A stretch of DNA of 54,396 nt from Bacteroidota bacterium (lineage in GTDB: Bacteria; Bacteroidota; Ignavibacteria; OLB7), in NCBI GenBank assembly GCA_018266795.1, contig JAFDZV010000032.1, forward strand, positions 1 through 54,396, read 5' to 3'. The first letter of the stretch is position 1; each line of letters starts with the position of its first letter. This document shows positions 8,670 through 16,869 of the stretch, piece by piece. A program made the translations under genes and the position numbers. The notes below the pieces were generated by a model, which did no database searches, had not been told where the DNA came from, and worked only from the letters and a program-made list of their open reading frames with translations.

Positions 8670-10559
8670 TCAGGGCTTCGGCCCGCAGTGACCGATGATT
8701 GATGCCTCCTGCGCCATCGCCTGGAGAGGCGTGCCATGCTCCGTGGAGGGATGCTGGCCAACCGCCGTCTGTGTCGGCAACGTGGCCGGAGACTGCAATC
8801 CGTACCGGTTGTTTCGCAGCTTGCGATGGAGATAGTTTCCCGAGACCTTCCTCCGGAACCCGGACATTCCCGTTCCCGGGAATACCTGAATGCGGCGCAC
8901 TTCGTACCGGTCGTTCTCGATGCTCAACGGCCCGCTTGCCGATGCGATGCCGAATTTGAAACCGGCCTGGCGCACCATCCGCTTCACATCCTCGTTCAGC
9001 TCTCCGTATGGATAACAGAAGCCGGTAACCGGCCCGCCGATCATTCGCTCCAGCGCACGCTGTGATTCGGTAATCTCATATGCGGCGTTCCCGGGGCACA
9101 GCTCGGTGAGATGCGGATGCGTGAGTGTGTGCGCTCCGAATTCGATTCCGAATGCATGCATCTCGGCAATCTCCCCGGGGCGCAGCAGCTCCAGCATCGG
9201 TTCGCCATCATGCTGATCCCATTCGTTTGTATTCCGATCGGTTACCAGATAGACAACGCCCGTAGCGCCGTACTTCTTCAACAGCGGAAAGGCGATGGTG
9301 TAGTTGTCGCGGTAGCCATCGTCGAACGTGAGGATCACGAATCTGCCGGTGCGGCGTTCGTGCGGGCTCAGTTGTTCGTACTGCCGGAACGTGATGCACC
9401 GGATTCCCTTGCGCTTCAGATAGCGCAGTTGCCGTTCGAACTGGCGGCGCAGCACGTAGATGCCGTGCCGGCCGGCGTCTTCCCTGCGTTCCACAACTCG
9501 ATGATAGAGCAGAACGGGAATCTCGCTGTTGCGGTGACCTTCGATGGTACGTGCGTAAACCGTCCGGACATTCGCCGCCATCTGTTCCGCATCGAACTCT
9601 CTGCGTGCGAGCGCGGTCAACGCGGCTGGGTTCGACCCGGAGCGGAGCGCGTTGCCCAACTCGTTGGCGAGTGAGCCGATGTCATGACAGTGTTCCGATG
9701 CGATGTCGCCGAAGTTCGTGCGCAGTGCTTCATGCCAGTTCTCGAGACGTACCTGCCCGATGGTGCGCGCCTCTCCCACGGCAACTGTCGGGATGCCGTG
9801 GGCCAACGCCTTCATGGCAACGCGCCCGGCACCGATCACGACACTGGAACTCAGGATATGGGGAATTACATCGTCCACATAGCCGATGAACTCCACCTTG
9901 TCGGCAAACACATCGAACTCCGGCGGCAACGTTTTGCCGCCGATCACTCTGAAATGGACCCCTTCGAAGAGTTGCGTGAGATCGCGGAGAATCATTCGTG
10001 CGATCTCGCCCTTCGGACCGGACAGCCTGCCGATGATGGAAACAACCGGCCGAGGTGGCGGTTCTCCGTCAAGGCGTGTCATGCTGCTCATTCGTACGCC
10101 GTTGCGGATCATGACGATTCTGTCCGGAGAAACGCCGTGGTCGTTAACCAGATGATCGTGCACGCTTTCGCATATCGCGATGGTTGCGTCGCCGAATGCC
10201 TTGAAGAGCTTGCGGGATGTGTGGACCGGCTGCCGGCCATGCACGGTTGTCACCATCGGGATGCCGCAGATCCGGGCCGCGACGGCGCTCACCCACGATG
10301 ATGCCCGCGAATGTGCGTGCACAATGTCGATACCGCGGTCGCGGATCAAGCCGCAGAGGAAACGGACATGCCGTGCGCGATTGAAAAGCGATCGATTGTT
10401 GATGTCGAGCGGAACGTAATCGGCATTCGTACTCCGCGTAAGAGTATCGGAGACAATAATCGCCCTGTCGCCGCGCTCGATCAACGAGTCGGCAAGAAGA
10501 ACGGAATACAGCTCCGCGCCAGTTACCTCCAGCTGCGACAACGTTAACAACACATTCAT
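8670..10559 (-). CDS. Fusion of GT4-type glycosyltransferase and NodB polysaccharide deacetylase
   Basis: A 629-residue two-domain protein. Residues about 1-330 are a GT-B glycosyltransferase (MNVLLTLSQLEVTGAELYSV, DIVHAHSRASSW, VTTVHGRQ, DRIVMIRNGV, MKALAHGIPTVAVGEA). Residues about 345-580 are a NodB-type carbohydrate esterase: IPVLLYHRVVE, metal motif VILTFDDGYRDN, GAHTLTHPHL with the HxxxH pair, and GFCYPYGE. A low-complexity tail follows. Start at MNVLL is preferred; the longer frame adds 21 residues without homology. It probably acts in cell-surface or exopolysaccharide assembly, adding and N-deacetylating a sugar. No other polysaccharide genes lie nearby except galE. Confidence 0.85.
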   Translation of the reverse strand: MNVLLTLSQLEVTGAELYSVLLADSLIERGDRAIIVSDTLTRSTNADYVPLDINNRSLFNRARHVRFLCGLIRDRGIDIVHAHSRASSWVSAVAARICGIPMVTTVHGRQPVHTSRKLFKAFGDATIAICESVHDHLVNDHGVSPDRIVMIRNGVRMSSMTRLDGEPPPRPVVSIIGRLSGPKGEIARMILRDLTQLFEGVHFRVIGGKTLPPEFDVFADKVEFIGYVDDVIPHILSSSVVIGAGRVAMKALAHGIPTVAVGEARTIGQVRLENWHEALRTNFGDIASEHCHDIGSLANELGNALRSGSNPAALTALARREFDAEQMAANVRTVYARTIEGHRNSEIPVLLYHRVVERREDAGRHGIYVLRRQFERQLRYLKRKGIRCITFRQYEQLSPHERRTGRFVILTFDDGYRDNYTIAFPLLKKYGATGVVYLVTDRNTNEWDQHDGEPMLELLRPGEIAEMHAFGIEFGAHTLTHPHLTELCPGNAAYEITESQRALERMIGGPVTGFCYPYGELNEDVKRMVRQAGFKFGIASASGPLSIENDRYEVRRIQVFPGTGMSGFRRKVSGNYLHRKLRNNRYGLQSPATLPTQTAVGQHPSTEHGTPLQAMAQEASIIGHCGPKP

Positions 10560-10794
10560 ACCGGGGGATAGAAAGGTTGCTGGCGTTGCGCCAGATGATT
10601 GTAATGATTGCCGTGCAGGCAATCCGCGAAAGGAAGGGAGTGGGTATTGTTCGGGCGAACGGCGGCTAATCTACGCCGCATTCATGATAAAGTGATGATG
10701 CGACTGCCGTTGCGCGATGCCGCTCCTACGAGACGAAGCGGATTCGGTTACGTAACAGGATGCCGTGGATTGATGATGAATCGCAATGATGCGT

Positions 10795-10831
10795 GCAGCC
10801 GAACGGATCGTACTGCGATCCGTTCGGCTGC
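10795..10831. repeat. Perfect 16-bp inverted repeat
   Basis: GCAGCCGAACGGATCG and its exact reverse complement surround a 5-base loop (TACTG). It lies between the end of the cystathionine beta-synthase gene and the start of the glycosyltransferase gene. It could terminate the former but has no T-tract in either direction. Confidence 0.7.
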
Positions 10832-10844
10832 CTCCTGCAACTGA

Positions 10845-10912
10845 GAGTTCCTGCCCAACGTCGCAGCAAGGCCGGCCGGCACTCTGTTGCCGTCCGGTTC
10901 TGTCAGGAACTC
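10845..10912 (+). repeat. Dispersed 66-68 bp intergenic element, copy C
   Basis: GAGTTCCTGCC left end, GCAGCAAGGCCGG core and CCGGTTCTGTCAGGAACTC right end; the full 68-bp form. Confidence 0.8.
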
Positions 10913-11016
10913 CAACCGGGAATTGCGGTCCCCCCCCCCGGCGGGATGTCCCGTGAGCCGGGCCACTGGTTGAGTCTCACGCGTAGCGGCTGCAACGGGC
11001 GCTGCGCCGGAAACGC

Positions 11017-12378
11017 CTACGTGTACTCCACCAGATCGTGCCGCGTGAGAATGCCGGCGATGATGCCGTAGTCCTCGATCAGTATCGCGCGCGAATCCTT
11101 CAGGTATCGGATGGCGTTGGAGACATCGGTGGTGTGCGGCACCACGGGGAAGCCCGGCTCCATCACGTCACGAACCGGGTGGTCCAGCAATGTGCGGTCC
11201 TCCATCACAGCGGCCATCACGCGATTGTCGCGAAGCGATCCAACGGAATTGTTCTCCTCCATCACCGGCAACTGGCTGAAGCCCTGGCCGTTCATCAGGT
11301 CCAACGCCTCGCGCACGCTCATGGCCGGCGTCACGGCCACGATCTTGGTCCCGCCGTTGCGGACGGCCTTCATCTGAAGCACAACCTGGAGCGTCATCTT
11401 CTCCGGCTCCAGGAACCCCTTCTCCTGAAGCCACTCGTCGGAATGATGTTTCGTGAGATAGCGCTCGCCGGTATCGCAGATGATCACCACCATCACGTCC
11501 CCCTTCTTCAACTCCCGCGCCTTGCGTGCGGCAACCACCACGTTCATGCCGGATGATCCTCCGCAGAAGATTCCCTCCTCGCGTGCAAGGCGGCGCGCCA
11601 TCGCGAACGCATCGCGGTCCGCCACGTTCACAACTTCATCCACGACATCGAAGCGAAGGTTGCCGGGAATGCGCTCCTGCCCGACCCCCTCGATGAGATA
11701 GGGGAGCGCCTCCACCAGCCGGCCGGTGTCCTTGTAGGTCTTCAGAGAAGAGCCCATCGGGTCCGCCGCGATCACGCGGATATCCGGATTCTTCTCCTTG
11801 AGGAACCGCCCGCATCCGCTGATGGTGCCGCCCGTTCCCATTCCGGCGACGAAGTGCGTAATCGTTCCATCGGTCTGTTCCCACATCTCCGGCCCCGTTC
11901 CGAAGTAGTGTGCCTCCGGGTTGGCCGGATTGTCGTACTGATTCAGCATCAGCGCGTTCGGGATCTCCGCGGCCAGGCGCTGCGCGGTGTTGTAGTAGTA
12001 CTCCGGTGAACTCGGCTTCGCCGCCGACGGGACGATCAGCACATCGGCCCCCATGGCCTTCAGATATCGCACCCGTTCCACGGAGGCCTTGTCGGTCATG
12101 ACGAAGAGACAGCGATAGTTCTTCCGTGTGGCTGCAAGGAGCAGGCCGATGCCGGTATTGCCGCTCGTGGGCTCGATCAGCAATCCGCCCGGCTTGATCC
12201 TTCCATCCCGTTCCGCCGCATCGATCATCCGGATGCCGATCCGGTCCTTCACCGACCCGCCCGGGTTTGCGCTCTCGAGTTTGGCGAGCACCAGCCCTTC
12301 GGTTCCTTCAACAACGCGGTTCAACTTGATCATCGGCGTGTTGCCGATCAGTTCGGTAATGGATGTGATATAGTTCAT
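11017..12378 (-). CDS. Cystathionine beta-synthase (PLP domain plus CBS pair)
   Basis: Condenses serine (or O-acetylserine) with homocysteine or sulfide. The 453-residue protein has a fold-type II PLP domain ([14 protein letters not shown]; lysine K44 in [21 protein letters not shown]; phosphate-binding [10 protein letters not shown]) and, from about residue 335, two CBS repeats ([18 protein letters not shown] and [12 protein letters not shown]). The CBS pair separates it from simple CysK. Start is at [10 protein letters not shown]; the upstream extension lacks homology. It could serve transsulfuration or H2S production. It is monocistronic as far as can be seen. Confidence 0.9.
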   Translation of the reverse strand: MNYITSITELIGNTPMIKLNRVVEGTEGLVLAKLESANPGGSVKDRIGIRMIDAAERDGRIKPGGLLIEPTSGNTGIGLLLAATRKNYRCLFVMTDKASVERVRYLKAMGADVLIVPSAAKPSSPEYYYNTAQRLAAEIPNALMLNQYDNPANPEAHYFGTGPEMWEQTDGTITHFVAGMGTGGTISGCGRFLKEKNPDIRVIAADPMGSSLKTYKDTGRLVEALPYLIEGVGQERIPGNLRFDVVDEVVNVADRDAFAMARRLAREEGIFCGGSSGMNVVVAARKARELKKGDVMVVIICDTGERYLTKHHSDEWLQEKGFLEPEKMTLQVVLQMKAVRNGGTKIVAVTPAMSVREALDLMNGQGFSQLPVMEENNSVGSLRDNRVMAAVMEDRTLLDHPVRDVMEPGFPVVPHTTDVSNAIRYLKDSRAILIEDYGIIAGILTRHDLVEYT

Positions 12379-12400
12379 GCCAGGAGATGAATGGGACTGG

Positions 12401-12444
12401 TTATGCTGTGCCGTGCTTCGGCTTATGCTGTGCCTTGCTTTGGC
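12401..12444. repeat. 22-bp tandem duplication
   Basis: Two adjacent 22-base copies starting TTATGCTGTGCC and ending GC, differing at two positions. It lies just upstream of the cystathionine beta-synthase start. Confidence 0.8.
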
Positions 12445-12458
12445 GCGGCGCAATTTAC

Positions 12459-12495
12459 AGTTCCTACCGGAACCGGATCGCCTTCCGTGCGGAAC
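12459..12495 (-). repeat. Dispersed intergenic element, copy D (decayed)
   Basis: CAGTTCCTACCGGAACCGGAT matches the minus-strand right end of the element (compare CAGTTCCTGCCAAAACCGGAT at 40.3 kb), but similarity fades after about 27 bases. Confidence 0.55.
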
Positions 12496-12760
12496 CATCC
12501 AGGTCCGCTCGCCCGGCTACGTGCTGCACTCCATGCGGTACACCGTTGATTGAGGGGGCGTTCTCTCCGGAACTCTCAGTATCTTCGCCGGCACTTCCGG
12601 GCACCGGCGGCCCGGGGCGTGAACAACCACGGTTCACGATTGCTGCGGGAGCCTATTACCTGGCTGTTCCCTCAGCGGCTGCACATGGTAAACCACGGCC
12701 GTTCGCTGCACAGGGACGTACCATCGGGGGTAGGCTCTGTCTGCCGATCTTGTTTGTGCC

Positions 12761-12857
12761 GGGTCGCGGCGCCTCGAGCCCCGCTGGCTACGTTGGGCTC
12801 GCTCGCCGTAGAGCGTGGCGGGTGCGCTCTGCTTCGAGCACCGATCGCTTGCGACCC
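12761..12857. repeat. Imperfect long inverted repeat
   Basis: GGGTCGC and GCGACCC are the outer arms, with further partly paired segments inside (CTCGAGC/GCTTCGAG, GGGCTCGCTCG). This could be a degenerate REP-like or MITE-like unit; no coding function is visible. Confidence 0.4.
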
Positions 12858-12962
12858 GCTCACAGACCAATTTTCAGACAGCGCATGGTACGAACGCTTC
12901 GCCGCGGGCAGGGGGCCTCATGCTCGTGACCTACCGGGCTCGTGATCATCAACACGCTGACC

Positions 12963-14699
12963 ATGAACTACGCCGATAATCCCTACCACGTGCTCGATGC
13001 GTTTGCGAACGAAACCCGCAGCGTGATCGAGGCACGCATGCTTGATACAGTTGCGCTGGCCCAGACCGCACCTCCGCGGCTGTCCGGGCTGTTCTCCCTG
13101 ATCGAATATCCGGAACGCACGCCGCAGCAACTGAACGATGCGTGGAAAAAGCTGAACGACATCCGCTGGCGCCTGCAGAGCCGCCTGCTCTGGTTCACCA
13201 ACACCAGCGATGCCGATCGCGCTGCCTTCAGTGCGCTGAAGGAGGACGATCTTCGCCGGGCCGTGGAGACCTGGGAGGGTGACATGTCCGTAGGATCGCG
13301 TGCCAATCGGGCACGCCTCTACCACATCCTTGCGATAGCCCGCGAGACGTTCAACATCGATGGCGGAAGAAGCGGACCGAACGGACTTCCCGTTCCTGCG
13401 TACGTCCGTGAGTTCACCTGGCGTCGCGCGATGAAGGCCTGGAAGGAGGTGCTGGCGGACGATGCGTTCTGGGAGATGTTTGCCGAACAGGATCGCGCCT
13501 CCGGGCTGATGCCTCTGGCCGGCATCTCCGAGGTGAAGGCGCTGCGCGATAATGCATGGATGGTATTGATGGAGCCCTCCCGCGAAATGCTCCACAGGCT
13601 GGTTACGCAACGCGAGTATGGCCAGGCCCGCGACTACATCGACGATCTCGTTGCCGAAGGCGTACCGAAGCGCGTGGTGGCGGAGGTGGTGGATGAGACA
13701 TTCGCTCCGATGTACGAAGCGCTTTCTGTTCGTCTGGGTGAAGCGCGGGAGGCGCTTGTCTCGGAAAACGGTTCGCCCACCGAGACCCAGGTGCACAACG
13801 CATACGGCATTTTTCAGCGTCGCGTTCTCCCGGCGCTTCGCGGTGTTGCACGGCTTACCGGCAAGGACTTCGGGCCACTGCGGAAGTTGTGCGATCGCTC
13901 GGCCGCATTCCTCGAAGAGCTGGTGGCACACGCACTCGAACTGGGGAACGACAAGCTTGCCACGTCGCTGCAAAGCCAGGCCAACTCACTCCTTCGCGGT
14001 GCCGTGGATACTGCCGTGACATCAGGCTCGCAACAGGGAACCGCAGTCGCCGGCGATCCGGGCACCAAGAAAACGTCCGACAGCAGGAAGGCGGTGATCG
14101 GCGTAGGGATTGCCGCCGCGGTGGTGCTGATATCGTACCTCGTCAATTCGGTTGCCAACAATTCCAGTCGATCGCCGGTCTGGACAGGCGACAGGTCGTC
14201 CGGATCGGGTAGTTCCTCGAGGAACATCGTGACGGGCGCGCCGGAAGAGGATACGTTGCCTGCCGTTGCCTCTCCTCATTCAGATGACGCCGATGATATC
14301 AACAGTTTGACGTATCGGAACGGGCTTACGCTGGAACAACTGAAAGACACGATCGGGGCCGACCAGACAGTGCTCGTGCTGATTGGCGATACGCTCGACG
14401 CTCGGATTCAGAAATTGTCGGACCTTCAGAACGGCAGGTACAGCAAGTCCGCTTCGAGCGATGATCAAAAGATTGCGCTCGAGCGGATACGGCGCGAGCT
14501 CGAGAATGAATGCGGGGAATGGCTGTATGATTTCAAGTCGCATGCAGACAGGTATGTGGCGGATGTCAGGGCCTACAACAAGCGCGTGCAGCCGGAGGGT
14601 GATCCGAATTCCACAGATGGCATGATCTCGGTGGACAGGAACGTGCTTGTACGGCGGCGCACATTGGAGCAACGCCTTGCCAGGCTGGGAGTGCATTAG
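12963..14699 (+). CDS. J-domain-like membrane protein of unknown function
   Basis: A 578-residue protein that I do not recognise firmly. The N terminus (NPYHVLDAF, ERTPQQLNDAWKKLND, RWRLQSRLLWF) resembles bacterial DnaJ-like proteins in which a degenerate J-region is followed by helical repeats, but no HPD motif is present, so Hsp70 stimulation is unlikely. Residues about 100-370 are helical. A hydrophobic segment (VIGVGIAAAVVLISYLV, near 377-397) is probably a single membrane helix. A low-complexity Ser/Gly linker and a charged coiled region follow. ATG is preferred to a GTG 21 bases upstream. A convergent hairpin follows. Confidence 0.7.
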   Translation: MNYADNPYHVLDAFANETRSVIEARMLDTVALAQTAPPRLSGLFSLIEYPERTPQQLNDAWKKLNDIRWRLQSRLLWFTNTSDADRAAFSALKEDDLRRAVETWEGDMSVGSRANRARLYHILAIARETFNIDGGRSGPNGLPVPAYVREFTWRRAMKAWKEVLADDAFWEMFAEQDRASGLMPLAGISEVKALRDNAWMVLMEPSREMLHRLVTQREYGQARDYIDDLVAEGVPKRVVAEVVDETFAPMYEALSVRLGEAREALVSENGSPTETQVHNAYGIFQRRVLPALRGVARLTGKDFGPLRKLCDRSAAFLEELVAHALELGNDKLATSLQSQANSLLRGAVDTAVTSGSQQGTAVAGDPGTKKTSDSRKAVIGVGIAAAVVLISYLVNSVANNSSRSPVWTGDRSSGSGSSSRNIVTGAPEEDTLPAVASPHSDDADDINSLTYRNGLTLEQLKDTIGADQTVLVLIGDTLDARIQKLSDLQNGRYSKSASSDDQKIALERIRRELENECGEWLYDFKSHADRYVADVRAYNKRVQPEGDPNSTDGMISVDRNVLVRRRTLEQRLARLGVH

Positions 14700-14773
14700 G
14701 GGCTCCGAGCACTCACAAGGCATCTTCAGGACAACGCGCCTCGTTCGTTGGACGCGCGCTCTCGGCCTGCTGT

Positions 14774-14838
14774 TGTTCCCGGAAGATTGATGGAACATTT
14801 CGGGCGGAGCGGCACAACAGAGATGTTGTGCCGGGAAC
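14774..14838. terminator. Nested inverted repeats between convergent genes
   Basis: The inner hairpin CGGCACAAC-agagat-GTTGTGCCG (9 bp) lies inside wider GTTCCCGG/CCGGGAAC arms, just between the stops of the J-like gene and galE. A bidirectional terminator is inferred from position; there is no clear T-tract. Confidence 0.5.
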
Positions 14839-14848
14839 TCTGTGCGAT

Positions 14849-15820
14849 CTACGTCAGTCCCTGCCGTGTCATCCAGTTCCATGCGGTCTCGATGATTGCA
14901 TGGAGACCCTCGAACGCTGGCGACCAACCCAGGTCCCGGCGAATTGCATCGGAGGCCGCAACCAGCACGGCGGGATCGCCCGCACGTCTCGGCCCCGTCC
15001 GCGTCGGGATGGCGCGGCCGGTTACCTCGCGCGCCGCATCGATCACCTGCTGCACGGAGTATCCCGCTCCGCCGCAGCCGAGATTGTAGATCACGTTCCG
15101 TTCGGCGATCGCCTCCAGTGCACGCACGTGCGCGCGCGCCAGGTCGATAACGTGCACGTAGTCGCGAACGCAGGTGCCGTCGGGGGTGGGATAGTCCGTT
15201 CCGTTCACGGTGACGCAATCGCGCCGGCCCGCGGCAACGTCCAGCACGATCGGAATCAGGTGCGTCTCGGGATCGTGCAGCTCTCCGCAGCGCTCGCTTG
15301 CGCCGGCGGCGTTGAAGTAGCGGAGCGATGCATACCGGATGCCGAACGCGTTGCCGTACCATGCAAGCGCGCGCTCGAATGCGAGCTTGGTTTCGCCGTA
15401 GGGGTTCGTGGGGCTTGTGGGATCGCCTTCCTCGATCGGCTGCTTTGAGGGCTCGCCGTAGACCGCGGCGCTGGAGGAGAAGACGATGCGCTGTACATCG
15501 CAGTCGAGCATCGCATCGATCAGCTCCAGGCTTGCCGTCACGTTGTTGTGATAGTACTTGCGCGGATCGGCAACGGACTCGCCGACGAGTGAATCCGCGG
15601 CCATGTGCACAACGGCCTGCACGCGTTCCTCCCGCAGCGTGGAGCGGAGCAGTGGGGCGTCGTGCAGATCGGCATGCACGAAGTGCGCCGGCGGCGGGAT
15701 CATCTCGCGATGTCCCTTGGAGAGATTGTCGTAGACGATGACCTCATGTCCCTCTGCGAGGAGCTCCTCGCAGACCACACTGCCGATATAGCCGGCGCCG
15801 CCGGTGACGAGAACGCGCAT
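14849..15820 (-). CDS. galE: UDP-glucose 4-epimerase
   Basis: Interconverts UDP-glucose and UDP-galactose using NAD. The 323-residue product starts MRVLVTGGAGYIGS (Rossmann GxxGxxG), then DNLSKGH, SSSAAVYGEP, the catalytic YxxxK in NPYGETKLAFE, RYFNAAGAS, and GDGxC-type PTPDGTCVRDYVHV, all GalE-specific. Length is normal. The start was set at the Rossmann methionine; the longer open frame upstream has no homology. It supplies UDP-galactose for surface polysaccharide, consistent with the glycosyltransferase-deacetylase 4 kb away. Confidence 0.95.
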   Translation of the reverse strand: MRVLVTGGAGYIGSVVCEELLAEGHEVIVYDNLSKGHREMIPPPAHFVHADLHDAPLLRSTLREERVQAVVHMAADSLVGESVADPRKYYHNNVTASLELIDAMLDCDVQRIVFSSSAAVYGEPSKQPIEEGDPTSPTNPYGETKLAFERALAWYGNAFGIRYASLRYFNAAGASERCGELHDPETHLIPIVLDVAAGRRDCVTVNGTDYPTPDGTCVRDYVHVIDLARAHVRALEAIAERNVIYNLGCGGAGYSVQQVIDAAREVTGRAIPTRTGPRRAGDPAVLVAASDAIRRDLGWSPAFEGLHAIIETAWNWMTRQGLT

Positions 15821-16260
15821 GGATGCCTGTTGATTCACGGAATGCGTTGCGGCATCGCGAGCGCTCCCGAATGCCGAGCCGCGAAGATAGTGGAGACGGG
15901 GTGGATGGGAAAGGGAGGGGATCGGCATGGCGCGGTCGGAACCCGGTTGCAACCAGCCGCATTCGCCAGCCGTGGATGGGCGCTTGAGAAATAGCCTCGA
16001 CCGTTCGCCGGCCATGATTGCCGCGAGCTCCGGGTCTCCGGCCGATCTCCAATTGCTGCGATGCCGGTCATGGATGGGAATCAGTACGGAACCGTGCAGG
16101 TGTGAGGATAATAGAGGGTGCCCAGCGTTGGCGGGACGCAACCGGAGTGCCACACCACCGAACGATCTCCGGTTCGAGAATGTAGTTCCGTCCGCTTTCG
16201 CCAGGCACCGATACCACGACGGGTCGAAGGACATGCGAACCCGTTGCGGTGAACGGGGAA

Positions 16261-16335
16261 CCCAGCGGTACCGCTGGGTGATTTATTTTGCTTGTAGCAA
16301 AATAAATCACCCTATTACCCATTATGGGTACCATT
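16261..16335. repeat. Three adjacent perfect palindromes
   Basis: First an 18-bp palindrome CCCAGCGGTACCGCTGGG. Sharing its last three bases is a 37-base hairpin with a 17-bp perfect AT-rich stem (GGGTGATTTATTTTGCT) and TGT loop. Shortly after comes ACCCAT-t-ATGGGT. The AT-rich stem stands out from its GC-rich surroundings. Confidence 0.85.
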
Positions 16336-16707
16336 ACCGACAGGCATTGCCGGTGACAGTGCGCATCCATATTCGGAGACGATTGTTTGCCCGGCCATAC
16401 ATTCGATTTTCTACGGCATGCAGCATGGTCAATAACTCCGTTGAAATGTCCGGGAGTTCATAACGTACCGGTCCTTCGTTGTGAGGCAGGCAGGCCATAG
16501 AGAAGAATCATATTCCGCATAAGCCTGGCTACGTCTCGCGCTGGTCTCTGGCCGGTGACACGAAGAAGCTGTAGACGTGATTCCTGGAACTGTTTCGTTG
16601 GCAGTGTCTCGGTTTGCTTGTCGACACCGTAGTGTCATCGTAACCTGCAGGCGAAGGATCTCGCGGCACCCGCCAGCAATGCGAGATGCGCTTCGCGGTC
16701 CTTCTGG

Positions 16708-16750
16708 CCTTTCGTCAAACTCAGGGTATACCCCTGAGTTTGACGAAAGG
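16708..16750. repeat. Perfect 19-bp inverted repeat
   Basis: CCTTTCGTCAAACTCAGGG and its exact complement around a 5-base loop (TATAC). No T-tract is present and no gene end lies nearby. Confidence 0.85.
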
Positions 16751-16817
16751 CTCAGCGTCACAATGGCCGTGAGCCTCTGAGCGTACGCAGCTATCACGGT
16801 GAGACACGACCGTTTCG

Positions 16818-16848
16818 TTGGAATTGTTTGCCATGCAAACAATTCCAA
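16818..16848. repeat. Perfect 14-bp inverted repeat just upstream of mutY
   Basis: TTGGAATTGTTTGC-cat-GCAAACAATTCCAA. It ends 21 bases before the chosen mutY start and overlaps an alternative upstream ATG, so the RNA hairpin could affect translation. Confidence 0.85.
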
Positions 16849-16869
16849 CCGCGCACATCCCATTTTCTC

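Larger units (their letters stand above)
10560..11016. other. Intergenic region with a long perfect hairpin and repeat copy C
   Basis: No gene is supported. It contains a 16-bp perfect hairpin and a copy of the dispersed element, and the rest (10620-10790) is unremarkable. Transcription from the downstream (minus-strand) cystathionine beta-synthase gene would run into it. Confidence 0.6.
12379..12962. other. Intergenic region between divergent genes, repeat-rich
   Basis: No credible gene. It contains a 22-bp tandem duplication, a decayed copy of the dispersed element, and a roughly 97-bp imperfect inverted repeat. Promoters for the divergent cystathionine beta-synthase and J-like genes must lie here but are not recognisable. 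Confidence 0.6.
15821..16869. other. 1-kb non-coding region with a cluster of perfect palindromes
   Basis: No reading frame here resembles a protein, and frames are open on both strands only because of base composition. From 16261 to 16848 the region carries several perfect hairpins listed separately. It separates the divergent galE and mutY genes, so these are not ordinary terminators. Confidence 0.65.

Noticed and set aside
15927-16463. 178-codon plus-strand frame and overlapping minus frames between galE and mutY
   Set aside because: Cysteine/arginine-rich composition with no motifs, and interrupted by perfect palindromes; treated as non-coding.
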